This document shows positions 7,728 through 16,235 of a stretch of 64,000 nucleotides of DNA, piece by piece. Position numbers and translations under genes: made by a program. The notes under the pieces were generated by a model, which saw nothing but the letters and a program-made list of their open reading frames with translations, was not told the origin of the DNA and searched no databases. The stretch comes from Phosphoribacter sp037045045. Lineage in GTDB: Bacteria; Actinomycetota; Actinomycetes; Actinomycetales; Dermatophilaceae. How positions within the stretch are numbered: the stretch's first letter is position 1; each line of letters starts with the position of its first letter. The stretch is taken from positions 186,001-250,000 of the forward strand of contig JBAOHL010000003.1 of the NCBI GenBank assembly GCA_037045045.1, given 5' to 3'.

Positions 7728-9869
7728 TCACGCCGTGGCGTTGCGCATCTGGCGCAGCTCCTTCTTGAGCTCGGCCACCTCGTCGCGCAGCCGTGCGGCC
7801 AGCTCGAAGTGCAGCTCGGCTGCCGCGGTGTGCATCTGGGTGGTCAGTTCCTGGATGAGTCCGGCGAGCTCGGTCGCCGGAAGCTGCGCCACCGCTCCCC
7901 CTCGGGCCACGCCGGCGTCGGCAGCCGCGGCACCCCGCCCTGACCCGCGGGTCGGCCCACCCGGCATCCCGCCGCCCTTGCCCCGGGATCGGGACCGACC
8001 GGAGCCGAGCAAAGCCTCGGTGTCGGCGTCCTCTCGCCCGAGCAGGTCGGTGATGTCGGCGATCCGTTTGCGCAGCGGTTGCGGATCGACGCCGCGTTCG
8101 GCGTTGTAGGCCACCTGTTTGGCGCGGCGCCGGTTCGTCTCGTCGATGGCCTGCTTCATCGACGGGGTGATCTGATCGGCGTACATGTGCACCTGGCCTG
8201 TCACGTGGCGTGCAGCTCGGCCGATGGTCTGGATGAGCGAGCGGGCCGAGCGCAGGAACCCCTCCTTGTCCGCGTCGAGGATGCTCACCAGAGAGACCTC
8301 CGGCAGGTCCAGGCCCTCCCGGAGCAGGTTGATCCCCACCAGGACGTCGTACTCCCCGAGCCGCAGCTCTCGCAGCAGCTCGACCCGGCGCAGGGTGTCG
8401 ACCTCGGAGTGCAGATAGCGCACCCGGATGCCCTTGTCGAGCAGGTAGTCGGTGAGGTCCTCGGCCATCTTCTTCGTCAGGGTGGTCACGAGGACCCGCT
8501 CGTGGCGGGCGCTGCGCAGGCCGATCTCGTGGATGAGGTCGTCGATCTGGCCCTTCGTCGGCTTGAGCACGACCTCGGGGTCGATCAGGCCGGTCGGGCG
8601 GATGATCTGCTCGACCGGTGGTCCGCCGGCGCCGGACTTGGCCAGCTCGTACTCCCCCGGAGTTGCCGAGAGGTAGATCGTCTGGCCGATCCGGTCGAGG
8701 AACTCCTCCCACTGCAACGGGCGGTTGTCCATCGCCGAGGGCAACCGGAAGCCGTGGTCGACGAGCATCCTCTTGCGGGACATGTCGCCCTCGTACATCG
8801 CCCCGATCTGCGGCACGGTCTGGTGGGACTCGTCGATGACGAGCAGGAAGTCCTCGGGGAAGTAGTCGAGCAGACAGTTCGGCGCCGACCCGGCCTCGCG
8901 ACCGTCGATGTGGCGCGAGTAGTTCTCGATGCCGTTGCAGAACCCGAGGGTGCGCATCATCTCGATGTCGTATGCCGTGCGCATCCGCAGCCGTTGGGCC
9001 TCGAGCAGCTTGTTCTGCTTCTCCAGGACGGCGAGCCGCTCGGCGAGCTCGGCCTCGATGCCCCCGATGGCCCGCTCCATCCGCTCGGGCCCGGCGACGT
9101 AGTGCGAGGCCGGAAAGACGTACATCTGCTGTTCCTCCCGGACGATCTCGCCGGTCAGGGGGTGCAGCGTGTAGAGCCGTTCGATCTCGTCGCCGAACAT
9201 CTCGATGCGCACGGCGAGCTCCTCGTACATGGGGATGATCTCGACGGTGTCGCCGCGGACCCGGAAGGTGCCCCGGGTGAAGGCCAGGTCGTTTCGGGTG
9301 TATTGCATCTCGACGAACCGGCGCAGCAGCCCGTCGCGCTCGATCTGCTGGCCGACGTGCAATGGGACCATCCGGTCGACGTACTCCTGCGGGGTGCCCA
9401 GACCGTAGATGCAGGACACCGACGCGACGACGACGACGTCGCGACGGGTGAGCAACGAGTTGGTCGCCGAGTGGCGCAGTCGCTCGACCTCCTCGTTGAC
9501 CGAGGAATCCTTTTCGATGTACGTGTCCGTCTGGGGGATGTACGCCTCGGGCTGGTAGTAGTCGTAGTAGGAGACGAAGTACTCCACCGCGTTGCCGGGC
9601 AACAACTCGCGGAACTCGTTGGCGAGCTGGGCCGCGAGCGTCTTGTTCGGGGCGAGCACGAGGGTGGGGCGCTGGACCGCCTCGATGAGCCACGCCGTCG
9701 TCGCGGACTTGCCGGTGCCGGTCGCCCCGAGCAGCACGACATCCGACTCGCCCGACTTGATCCGCCTCGCGAGCTCGGCGATCGCCCCAGGCTGGTCGCC
9801 GCTGGGCTGGAAATCGGAGACCACCTCGAACGGGGCCACCCGCCGCTGCAGGTCGGTCGTCGGACGCAT
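7728..9869 (-). CDS. uvrB: Excinuclease ABC subunit B
   Basis: UvrB is the damage-verifying helicase-like subunit of nucleotide excision repair. The 713-residue product has Walker A GATGTGKS (48-55), the YFVSYYDYYQPEAYIPQTD beta-hairpin region that clamps DNA, helicase motifs such as LVVIDESHQT, LSATPGEYE and IGRAARHV, and a C-terminal UVR coiled-coil (LIQELTTQMHTAAAELHFEL) that contacts UvrC. The ATG at 9869 (MRPTTDLQRRVAPFEV) matches the family start; the frame is open further upstream without similarity. It is a single gene here. No convincing actinobacterial LexA box was found in the 386 bp before it. Confidence 0.97.
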   Translation of the reverse strand: MRPTTDLQRRVAPFEVVSDFQPSGDQPGAIAELARRIKSGESDVVLLGATGTGKSATTAWLIEAVQRPTLVLAPNKTLAAQLANEFRELLPGNAVEYFVSYYDYYQPEAYIPQTDTYIEKDSSVNEEVERLRHSATNSLLTRRDVVVVASVSCIYGLGTPQEYVDRMVPLHVGQQIERDGLLRRFVEMQYTRNDLAFTRGTFRVRGDTVEIIPMYEELAVRIEMFGDEIERLYTLHPLTGEIVREEQQMYVFPASHYVAGPERMERAIGGIEAELAERLAVLEKQNKLLEAQRLRMRTAYDIEMMRTLGFCNGIENYSRHIDGREAGSAPNCLLDYFPEDFLLVIDESHQTVPQIGAMYEGDMSRKRMLVDHGFRLPSAMDNRPLQWEEFLDRIGQTIYLSATPGEYELAKSGAGGPPVEQIIRPTGLIDPEVVLKPTKGQIDDLIHEIGLRSARHERVLVTTLTKKMAEDLTDYLLDKGIRVRYLHSEVDTLRRVELLRELRLGEYDVLVGINLLREGLDLPEVSLVSILDADKEGFLRSARSLIQTIGRAARHVTGQVHMYADQITPSMKQAIDETNRRRAKQVAYNAERGVDPQPLRKRIADITDLLGREDADTEALLGSGRSRSRGKGGGMPGGPTRGSGRGAAAADAGVARGGAVAQLPATELAGLIQELTTQMHTAAAELHFELAARLRDEVAELKKELRQMRNATA

Positions 9870-10255
9870 GCGAGCACGGTACGTCCGACCCCCGACAACC
9901 CCAAGCCCGGTATGCCGCGCGGCCGGCATCGCGGCTTCTCGTCCTGCGGCCGCTGACGCCTGGGGACGGCTACCGGGCGGCCCGCCCGGAGTCTGGCTTC
10001 GACGGAACTTCGCTCCCCGTCTACCTGCCGATAGCCGGGCCGACGCCGACACCCTGGGAGCCTGTCCGCACGGCGTCGACACTGGCAACCGGAGCCCCTG
10101 ACCAGGATCCCGCGTCGGGCGCACCTGACCCTCCCCCTCCTCCCAAACACCGGCCGACCGGCTGACCGGCTAGGGTCCGGTATGCCGCGCCCGGTGCGCC
10201 TGGCTCGACGCCAGGCCGGGGGGCCGGAGGCCGACTCGACGCGAAGGGGGGACTC
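9870..10255. other. Intergenic region between divergent uvrB and ZIP transporter genes
   Basis: These 386 bp contain no gene that looks real. They hold two copies of the over-represented heptamer (about 9910 and 10180-10186), a short ACCGGCTG/ACCGGCTA direct repeat near 10155-10172 and a TAGGGT that could be a -10 box at 10171-10176 for the ZIP gene. No SOS box was recognised. Confidence 0.5.
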
Positions 10256-11044
10256 ATGAGCCTGGTCGCACAAGCCGCCTTCCTGGTGAGCTTTCCGGTC
10301 GCCGCGTCCACCCTGGGCGCACTCGTCGCGACGATCCGCCCGCCCGGGCCCCGAATGGTCAGCGGGGTGCAGCACTTCGCCGCCGGCGTCGTCACCGCCG
10401 CCTTGGTCGGCGAGATCATGCCCGAGTTGCGTGCCGAAGGTCACCTCGGGGCCACCGTCCTCGGTTTCGTCGCCGGGGCGATCCTCGTCCTCGGCCTGGG
10501 CGCCTACGGGCGGCATACCGAGGCGCACGCCGCCGGCGTCATCCCGCCGCACCCGCCGCGGTGGGGGTCGCTGCGACGACAGACCGTCGCGGCGGCCACC
10601 GCGACGGCCCTGCCCATCGGGATGCTCGGCGCGGTGGCCGTCGACCTGCTCCTCGACGGTGTGCTCGTGGGGCTGGGGGCCCGTTTGGGCTCGACCCAGG
10701 GGATCATCCTCACGGTGGCCCTGACCCTGGAGATCCTCTTCCTCGGGCTGTCGGTCGTCAGCGAACTCACCGAGGCCGGGCTCGGCAAGGGACGGTCCGT
10801 CCTCGTGTGCACCGGCCTCGGCCTGACCACGGCGGTCGGTGCCATCGGCGCGGCATTGTTCCTCGGTGCGGTAAGCACGACGGTGATGTCGGCAGTGCTC
10901 GCCTTCGGCGCCGCCGCGCTGCTCTACCTCGTCGTCGAAGAGTTGCTCGTCGAGGCCCACGAGGAGCGCGAGTCGGTGTGGCTCGGCGCGATGTTCTTCC
11001 TCGGATTCCTCGTCATCTACGTCCTCGCGGACCTCGGCGGTTAG
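10256..11044 (+). CDS. ZIP-family metal transporter
   Basis: The 262-residue polytopic membrane protein fits the bacterial ZIP (ZupT-like) family: eight or so hydrophobic segments, a conserved TM4-like segment VQHFAAGVVTAALVGEIMPE with His and Glu metal ligands, a TM5-like segment AVDLLLDGVLVGLGARLGS with Asp in place of the usual His, and an acidic VVEELLVEAHEE near the C-terminus. A short His-containing loop lies between. It probably moves Zn2+, Fe2+ or Mn2+ across the membrane. The metal cannot be read from the sequence, and the altered TM5 ligands make it a divergent member. The ATG at 10256 is preceded by an AAGGGGGG site. Its 3' end overlaps the 3' end of the convergent coaE-GrpB frame. 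Confidence 0.75.
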   Translation: MSLVAQAAFLVSFPVAASTLGALVATIRPPGPRMVSGVQHFAAGVVTAALVGEIMPELRAEGHLGATVLGFVAGAILVLGLGAYGRHTEAHAAGVIPPHPPRWGSLRRQTVAAATATALPIGMLGAVAVDLLLDGVLVGLGARLGSTQGIILTVALTLEILFLGLSVVSELTEAGLGKGRSVLVCTGLGLTTAVGAIGAALFLGAVSTTVMSAVLAFGAAALLYLVVEELLVEAHEERESVWLGAMFFLGFLVIYVLADLGG

Positions 11045-12233
11045 GGCCCGGCCGACCAGCCCGAGGCTGCGGCCCATGCCCTGGCCCGCGGATAGACCTC
11101 GTCGAACCACGGGTCCTTCGCGGCGGCATACGCCTTCGTCGTCGACGTGCGGGCCGCGAGGTCGCGCTTGTGGGCGGCATACTCGTCCCGTTCGGCCGGT
11201 CGCGCCCGCAGCCAGTCCCGCAGCAGCAGAGCCGCCTCGTACTGCGGCGAGCGCACGTCGCGGACGTGGACGTTGACCACGCGCGCCGGGTCGCACCCGC
11301 CGAAGAACGCCTTCGCCAGGGGGGAAACCGCCCGGGCCGCTGGTGGTCGACGTCGTGCCCGAACACCCGCAGATAGCCCGATCGGGCCAAGGCCTCGGAG
11401 AAGTCGGGTCGCTGCACGTCGGCGAGCCGGCGGACTCCGACCTGGACGTCCACGACGTCCTTGGCCGCCAAGCCCGGGACGCTCGTCGAACCGACGTGGT
11501 CGACTCGCGCCCCGCGGCCGGCCAACGCGGCCGCGATCCGAGCCACGACCCGGGTCCCCTGGGGCGCCCAGGCGGGGTCGGGCTCGACGATCCGGGCGGC
11601 GACGGGGCGCCGGGAGCGGACCCCGCGGCGCAGGTTCTCGTCGTAGGGCACCAACCGATCAGCCCATAGCTGGCGGACGCTCACGGCGGTCTGCTCGCGC
11701 CGGCCGTCGTTGTCGATCCACACGTCCGCCGCGGCCCGCCGTTGCTCGTCGGTGGCCTGCGCGGCGATGCGCGCCCGCGCGTCCTCGGCCGACAGCGCGC
11801 GTTGGGAGACAAGCCGATCCAGTCGGACCGCCTCGGAGGCGCCGACGACCACGGTGAGGTGCTCGTGGACCCAGGTTCCGCGTTCGACGAGCAGGGGCAT
11901 GTCGTAGACGTCGACCGCGTCGGCCGAGACCGCGGCCCGCTGCGCCGCGACGTGCGCGGCGATCGCCGGGTCGGTGATCGCCTCGAGAGCTCCCAGACGC
12001 TCCGGGTCGGTGAAGACCACGGCGGCCAACGCCGCCCGATCGAGGGTGCCGTCGGCCTGCAGGATCTGCGGGCCGAACTCGGCAACGATCGCTGCCAGCG
12101 CCGAACCTCCGGGAACGACGACGTCACGAGCGGCCTGGTCGGCGTCGGTGACGACGGCGCCGAGTTCGCGCAGGACGCCGGCCACGGTGGACTTGCCCGA
12201 CCCGATCCCTCCGGTGAGCCCGACCCGCAGCAT
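11013..12233 (-). CDS. coaE: Dephospho-CoA kinase fused to GrpB domain, GrpB part frameshifted
   Basis: Residues 1-200 are dephospho-CoA kinase, the last step of CoA synthesis: P-loop GLTGGIGSGKST at 6-17, the DADQAARDVV acceptor region and YDMPLLVE. This part is intact. It continues into a GrpB/UPF0157 domain (IVEPDPAWAPQGTRVVARI, DHVGSTSVPGLAAKDVVDVQ), the arrangement seen in many actinobacterial CoaE proteins. At the G6 run 11319-11324 (C6 on the coding strand) the frame changes. The true remainder (LAKAFFGGCDPARVVNVHVR to FDEVYPRARAWA) reads in the next frame and stops at 11041, while the unrepaired frame runs to 11013. One extra C restores a fusion of about 397 residues. CoaE activity should be unaffected. 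Confidence 0.9.
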   Translation of the reverse strand: MLRVGLTGGIGSGKSTVAGVLRELGAVVTDADQAARDVVVPGGSALAAIVAEFGPQILQADGTLDRAALAAVVFTDPERLGALEAITDPAIAAHVAAQRAAVSADAVDVYDMPLLVERGTWVHEHLTVVVGASEAVRLDRLVSQRALSAEDARARIAAQATDEQRRAAADVWIDNDGRREQTAVSVRQLWADRLVPYDENLRRGVRSRRPVAARIVEPDPAWAPQGTRVVARIAAALAGRGARVDHVGSTSVPGLAAKDVVDVQVGVRRLADVQRPDFSEALARSGYLRVFGHDVDHQRPGRFPPWRRRSSAGATRRAWSTSTSATCARRSTRRLCCCGTGCGRDRPNGTSMPPTSATSRPARRRRRRMPPRRTRGSTRSIRGPGHGPQPRAGRPGPNRRGPRGRR

Positions 12234-12248
12234 GGGCTCAGCCTAGGG

Positions 12249-13265
12249 CTACCACCAGCCCTGCTTCTTGGCCCAGCGCAGCAGGTACAGCGACAACAAG
12301 CCCATGACGCCGAGCAGGACGGCCAACAGCACCGGGTCGCTCTCGCCGTTGACGATGACGTTCATCCCCATGAGCGAGGAGATGGCCGTCACCGGCAGGG
12401 TGATGGCCGCGATGACGGCGAGGCGCTCCGCGGCGATGGTCATCTTCGTGTCGGTGCGGGCGCGATAGTAGTCGGTGACCCCGTGGAGGAAGTCCAGTTG
12501 GCTGGCCGTGACCCGAGACAGTCGCAGGTATTGGTCACGGGTGTCGCCGATGAGCCGGGCCTCGGTCTTGCTCACCGACGTCATGAGTCGCTGCGCCCGG
12601 GCGAAGATCTCGCTGCTCTGGGAGGTCATCGTGCGAACCGTGAGCAGGGTATGCCGCACCCGGAAGAGCTCGTCGAGGAAGTCCTGTGGCCGCTGCTCGT
12701 CCTGCTGGGACATCACCCGGCGTTCGAGGTCTCCCACCCTTGCGGCCAGTTCGTTGACGTAACCCTCCATGTTGAGCGTGAGCAGGGCGCTCAGGGCGTG
12801 CGACAGCTCGATCGGGGAGGTCGGCTTCCAGTAGCCGGAGGCGATCCGCGAGGCCGCTTCGTTCGTCTCGACGAGCAGTTCGTCGCGCGGTACCAGGGGG
12901 TTGCACGGGCCGTGCACGGTGACGAGGAACCGAGGCGCGACGAACTTGTCGAGCTCGAGGTAGTGGACGTGGCCGTTCGGCCCGGGGTAGGGCTTGTGGA
13001 CGACGACGAAGAGGCAGTCGCCGCTGACCCGCAGGCGCGAGACGTGGTTGCGCTCGAGGCAGTCCTTGACGGCCCGGGGTGGGCACGCGAAGAGCGGGCT
13101 GCGCAACAAGGTCGCCAATTCGTCGTCCGGTTCGGCGACGTCCAGCCACACCCACCCGTCCGGGATAGCCATGAGCTGCTCGAGCTGTTCGAACGGCCGC
13201 AATTCACCCTGCCCGCCGGACTGCGGGCCGAACCAGTACACCTGTGACGGCAGCACGAGGGTCAC
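12249..13265 (-). CDS. CorA-family Mg2+/divalent cation channel
   Basis: This 338-residue protein has a large cytoplasmic N-terminal domain with long helices (LERRVMSQQDEQRPQDFLDE, LRLSRVTASQLDFLHGVTDYY). It ends in two C-terminal transmembrane helices joined by the GMN selectivity motif in LMGMNVIVNG, then a basic tail (RWAKKQGWW). This is the pentameric CorA architecture for passive Mg2+ (or Co2+/Ni2+) uptake. The GTG at 13265 is the start that best fits domain length; the frame stays open far upstream without similarity, and no strong ribosome-binding site was seen. It lies 16 bp behind coaE on the same strand and 46 bp from the end of cbbR, so all three face the same way. Confidence 0.88.
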   Translation of the reverse strand: MTLVLPSQVYWFGPQSGGQGELRPFEQLEQLMAIPDGWVWLDVAEPDDELATLLRSPLFACPPRAVKDCLERNHVSRLRVSGDCLFVVVHKPYPGPNGHVHYLELDKFVAPRFLVTVHGPCNPLVPRDELLVETNEAASRIASGYWKPTSPIELSHALSALLTLNMEGYVNELAARVGDLERRVMSQQDEQRPQDFLDELFRVRHTLLTVRTMTSQSSEIFARAQRLMTSVSKTEARLIGDTRDQYLRLSRVTASQLDFLHGVTDYYRARTDTKMTIAAERLAVIAAITLPVTAISSLMGMNVIVNGESDPVLLAVLLGVMGLLSLYLLRWAKKQGWW

Positions 13266-13311
13266 TGTAGAAGGGACGGCGACGCCGGGCGAGACCGCAG
13301 AGCGGCACAGA

Positions 13312-14226
13312 TCACCCGAAAGCCGCCGGCAGATATCGCCCGCCCCAGCGGACGAGGAAGCGCCAGAACTGGCGGGCCGCCGGAGTGGGGCGCCGCGAGG
13401 AGCGCCGCACGGCATGCCATTGTCGAAGGACCGGCATCCCGACGACGTCGAGGGTGACCAGCCGTCCGTCCCGCAGTTCCGCCGCCACCGTGTGGGCGGA
13501 GATGACGGCGATGCCGAGGTCGGCCATGACGGCCTGCTTGATCGTCTCGTTGCTCGCGATCTCCATGGCGATCGGCGGGTCGATCCCCGCCGAACCGAAC
13601 AACCGCTCGGTGAGCAGGCGAGTCCCCGACCCCACCTCACGGATGAGGAAGCGCTGTTGCCCGAGGTCGGACAGCGCGATCCCGCGCCGTCCACCGAGCG
13701 GGTGCCCGGGCGAGGCGACGACCACCGAGGGGTGCTCGCCGATGATCTCGGTGACGAGGTCGAGCTGCTCCGGCGGGCGGCCCATGACGACGACGTCGAC
13801 GTCGTTGGAGGCCAGCCTCGCGAGGATGTCGTCCCGGTTGCCGACGACGAGCCGCACGTCGATGCCCGGCCGGCGATGGCGGAATCCGGCGAGCAGTTGG
13901 GGGGCGAAGTACTTCGCGGTCGACACGGCGCCGAAGGACACCGTTCCGGCCTGACTGTCGCGAATGAGTTGCAGCGTCCGTGCACACCCGTCGAGTTCCG
14001 CCTCGACCCGCTCGGTGGTCGCCAGCAGTTCGATTCCCGCATCGGTGGGCCGGCGGGATCCGTCGACGAACTCGAACAGCGGGATGCCGATGCGGCGCTC
14101 GAGCAGCCGCACCTGCTGGGCGACCGCAGGTGCGGTGACGTGCAAGCGTGTCCCGGCGCCGGCATACGTGCCCTCGGCGACGACGGCAGCAAGGGCGCGC
14201 AGCTGCTTGAGGGTGACCTCGTGCAC
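13312..14226 (-). CDS. cbbR: LysR-type regulator of the Calvin cycle operon (CbbR)
   Basis: This 304-residue LysR-family protein has a winged-helix DNA-binding domain in the first 65 residues (LKQLRALAAVVAEGTYAGAG, VAQQVRLLERRIGIPLFEF) and a periplasmic-binding-protein-like effector domain. The effector domain has typical CbbR segments (GAVSTAKYFAPQLLAGF, VGSGTRLLTERLF, SNETIKQAVMADLGIAVISA). CbbR proteins activate cbb genes in response to metabolites such as RuBP, phosphoenolpyruvate or NADPH. It is transcribed divergently from cbbFPLSX over a 118-bp intergenic region that holds a TNA-N8-TNA site, exactly the classic arrangement. The start is GTG at 14226. Confidence 0.92.
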   Translation of the reverse strand: MHEVTLKQLRALAAVVAEGTYAGAGTRLHVTAPAVAQQVRLLERRIGIPLFEFVDGSRRPTDAGIELLATTERVEAELDGCARTLQLIRDSQAGTVSFGAVSTAKYFAPQLLAGFRHRRPGIDVRLVVGNRDDILARLASNDVDVVVMGRPPEQLDLVTEIIGEHPSVVVASPGHPLGGRRGIALSDLGQQRFLIREVGSGTRLLTERLFGSAGIDPPIAMEIASNETIKQAVMADLGIAVISAHTVAAELRDGRLVTLDVVGMPVLRQWHAVRRSSRRPTPAARQFWRFLVRWGGRYLPAAFG

Positions 14227-14277
14227 TCCACCAGGATACCGCGATGGAAAGATTTCCTTTCGCTCGACGGCAGATCA

Positions 14278-14291
14278 TTAATGTTTACTAA
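14278..14291. promoter_or_regulatory. Probable CbbR binding site
   Basis: TTAATGTTTACTAA fits the TNA-N7/8-TNA pattern described for CbbR operators, in an AT-rich island between cbbR and cbbF. A second AT-rich patch, GGAAAGATTTCC at 14245-14256, lies on the cbbR side and may be part of the extended site. Confidence 0.6.
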
Positions 14292-14344
14292 AGTTCCACG
14301 ATGCGATTCCATGGAGGCAGCGCAGCCCTCCCGATCGGAACGCG

Positions 14345-15352
14345 ATGAGCACCTCGACCGCAGTCGACCTGGCCGGCGCTCTGGAGCACTGGAGCACCCG
14401 ACACGACGGAGCCGACCTCGCCGCCGTCGTTGCCGCCCTGGCCGACACCAGCGCCAAGGTCGGCGCGATGATCGGCGGACACCTCGTCCGGCGCGGCCGC
14501 ACCTCGCTGGACCGAGTGGCCCGCGATGCCTTCCTCGCCGGGCTGCGCGCCGCGCCGGTTCGCTCGATGCTCTCCCCCGACACCCCGATTCCGCGCCGGG
14601 TCGCCTCGGGCGGCCCGTATGCCGTCGCCATCGACCCGCTCGACCCCACCCGCAACCAGGACGTGAACGCGCCCCTCGGGACGATCTTCTCGGTGCTGCC
14701 CGCGGCCGCGCCGGGCGAGCGGATGCACACGGCATACCTGCGTCCGGGGCGCGAGATCTCGGCCGCCGGATTCGTCCTCTACGGGCCGGCAACGGTCCTC
14801 GGCCTCACGCTCGGCAACGGCACCCAGCTGTTCGTCCTCGATCCCGCCACCGGCACCTTCCACCGTTCCCAGGCCCGCACGTCGATCCCCTCGGCGAGCG
14901 CCGAGGTCGCCCTCAACGCTTCGAACGTGCGCCACTGGGACGACGCGATGCGGACCTTCTTCACCGACCTCGTGGACGGTTCGCAGGGCCCGTATGGGCG
15001 GGACTTCACCATCCGGTGGGTCGGCGCGGTCGCCGCCGAGACCTACCGCATCCTGCGGTCCGGCGGTCTGTTCCTCTATCCGGCCGACCACCGCCCCGGG
15101 CTGACTCACGGCCGGCTCCACCTCGTCTACCAGGCCCAGCCGATCGCGTTGCTTGTCGAACAGGCCGGAGGCATCGCCGTCGACGGCAGCTGCGACATTC
15201 TCGACAAGACCCCGACCGAGTGCCACGAGCGCACGCCGCTGATCTTCGGCTCCCGCGACGTCGTCCACGAGATGCGCCACTACCTCACCACCCCGGGCTT
15301 CACCGGAGAGCACTCCCCGCTGTTCCGACGCTTCGGGCTGTTCCGGAGGTGA
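14345..15352 (+). CDS. cbbF: Class I fructose-1,6-bisphosphatase homologue, metal ligands altered
   Basis: The 335-residue protein aligns with class I FBPases along its length: DPLD at 97-100, DVNAPLGTIFSVL at 106-118, SGGLFLYPADHRPG at 239-252 and VEQAGGIAVDG at 271-281. In CbbF the enzyme regenerates fructose 6-phosphate for the Calvin cycle. Several acidic metal ligands are replaced. The SEE segment reads SPDT (77-80), the DPLDGSSN motif reads DPLDPTRN (97-104), and the YEAxP glutamate (mammalian Glu280) is Gln263 in YQAQP. DPLD aspartates 97 and 100 are kept. The protein may be impaired, or may bind metal in a different way. It is the first gene of the operon, 7 nt before cbbP. Confidence 0.85.
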   Translation: MSTSTAVDLAGALEHWSTRHDGADLAAVVAALADTSAKVGAMIGGHLVRRGRTSLDRVARDAFLAGLRAAPVRSMLSPDTPIPRRVASGGPYAVAIDPLDPTRNQDVNAPLGTIFSVLPAAAPGERMHTAYLRPGREISAAGFVLYGPATVLGLTLGNGTQLFVLDPATGTFHRSQARTSIPSASAEVALNASNVRHWDDAMRTFFTDLVDGSQGPYGRDFTIRWVGAVAAETYRILRSGGLFLYPADHRPGLTHGRLHLVYQAQPIALLVEQAGGIAVDGSCDILDKTPTECHERTPLIFGSRDVVHEMRHYLTTPGFTGEHSPLFRRFGLFRR

Positions 15353-15359
15353 CCCAGCC

Positions 15360-16235
15360 ATGAGCGAACGGCATCCGATCATCTCCGTCACCGGCTCCTC
15401 CGGGGCCGGCACGACGCGGGTCAAGGAGACCTTCGACCGGATCTTCGTGCGCGAGCAGGTCCATGCCACGTCGATCGAGGGCGACGCGTTTCACCGATAC
15501 GACCGCAAGGGCATGCAATGGGAGTTGGCCGTCCGGGAGCGCCACGGAGACAGCCACTTCAGCCACTTCGGGCCGCAGGCCAACCTGCTCGCCGACCTGG
15601 AGAGGACCTTCGCCTCGTATGCCGCCGACGGCACCGGCCGCACCCGTCGCTACGTCCACGATCCCAACGAGGCGGCCAGATTCCACGCGGACCCCGGGAC
15701 GTTCACCGAGTGGGAGGACCTCGACCCGGATGCCGACCTGCTCTTCTACGAGGGTCTGCACGGCGCCTACGTGGACGACGACGTCGACATCGCCCGGCAC
15801 GCCGACCTCAAGATCGGCGTCGTCCCGGTCATCAACCTCGAATGGATCCAGAAGGTCCACCGCGACCGAGAGTCCCGGGGCTATTCGACCCAGGCGGTGA
15901 CCGACACGATCCTGCGGCGGATGCCCGACTACGTCCACCACGTCGTCCCCCAGTTCACCCGCACGGACATCAACTTCCAGCGAGTGCCAACCGTCGACAC
16001 GTCCGACCCGTTCATCGCCCGGGACATCCCGAGCCACGACGAGTCCATCGTCGTCATCCGGTTCCGCGACCCGTGGGGGATCAACTTTCCCTACCTGCTC
16101 GCGATGCTCCAGGGCAGCTTCATGTCCCGGGCGAACACCCTGGTCATCCCCGGGGGCAAGCAGGACCTCGCCATGCAGCTCATCCTCACCCCCATGATCC
16201 ACCGGCTCATCGAACGCAAGAGGAGACGATCGTGA
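15360..16235 (+). CDS. cbbP: Phosphoribulokinase, bacterial class I
   Basis: Phosphoribulokinase makes ribulose 1,5-bisphosphate, the RuBisCO substrate, from Ru5P and ATP. The 291-residue product has the P-loop GSSGAGTT (12-19), the catalytic-lid segment IEGDAFHRYDRKGM, EGLHGAYVDDDVDIARHADL and VVPVINLEWIQKVHRDRESR with the conserved Walker B and sugar-binding residues, and the C-terminal IPGGKQDLAMQLILTPMIHR typical of octameric proteobacterial-type enzymes. It starts 7 nt after cbbF, and its TGA overlaps the cbbL GTG by 4 nt, so translation is coupled. Its presence with RuBisCO indicates a full Calvin cycle rather than nucleotide salvage. Confidence 0.95.
   Translation: MSERHPIISVTGSSGAGTTRVKETFDRIFVREQVHATSIEGDAFHRYDRKGMQWELAVRERHGDSHFSHFGPQANLLADLERTFASYAADGTGRTRRYVHDPNEAARFHADPGTFTEWEDLDPDADLLFYEGLHGAYVDDDVDIARHADLKIGVVPVINLEWIQKVHRDRESRGYSTQAVTDTILRRMPDYVHHVVPQFTRTDINFQRVPTVDTSDPFIARDIPSHDESIVVIRFRDPWGINFPYLLAMLQGSFMSRANTLVIPGGKQDLAMQLILTPMIHRLIERKRRRS

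Noticed and set aside
8079..9956. 625-codon open frame on the plus strand opposite uvrB
   Set aside because: It is antisense to a clearly real uvrB; its translation is low-complexity Leu/Val/Asp/Arg typical of high-GC shadow frames.
9870..10060. LexA/SOS box for uvrB
   Set aside because: I searched for GAAC-N4-GTTC-like sites and found only a half site near GGAACTTCG.
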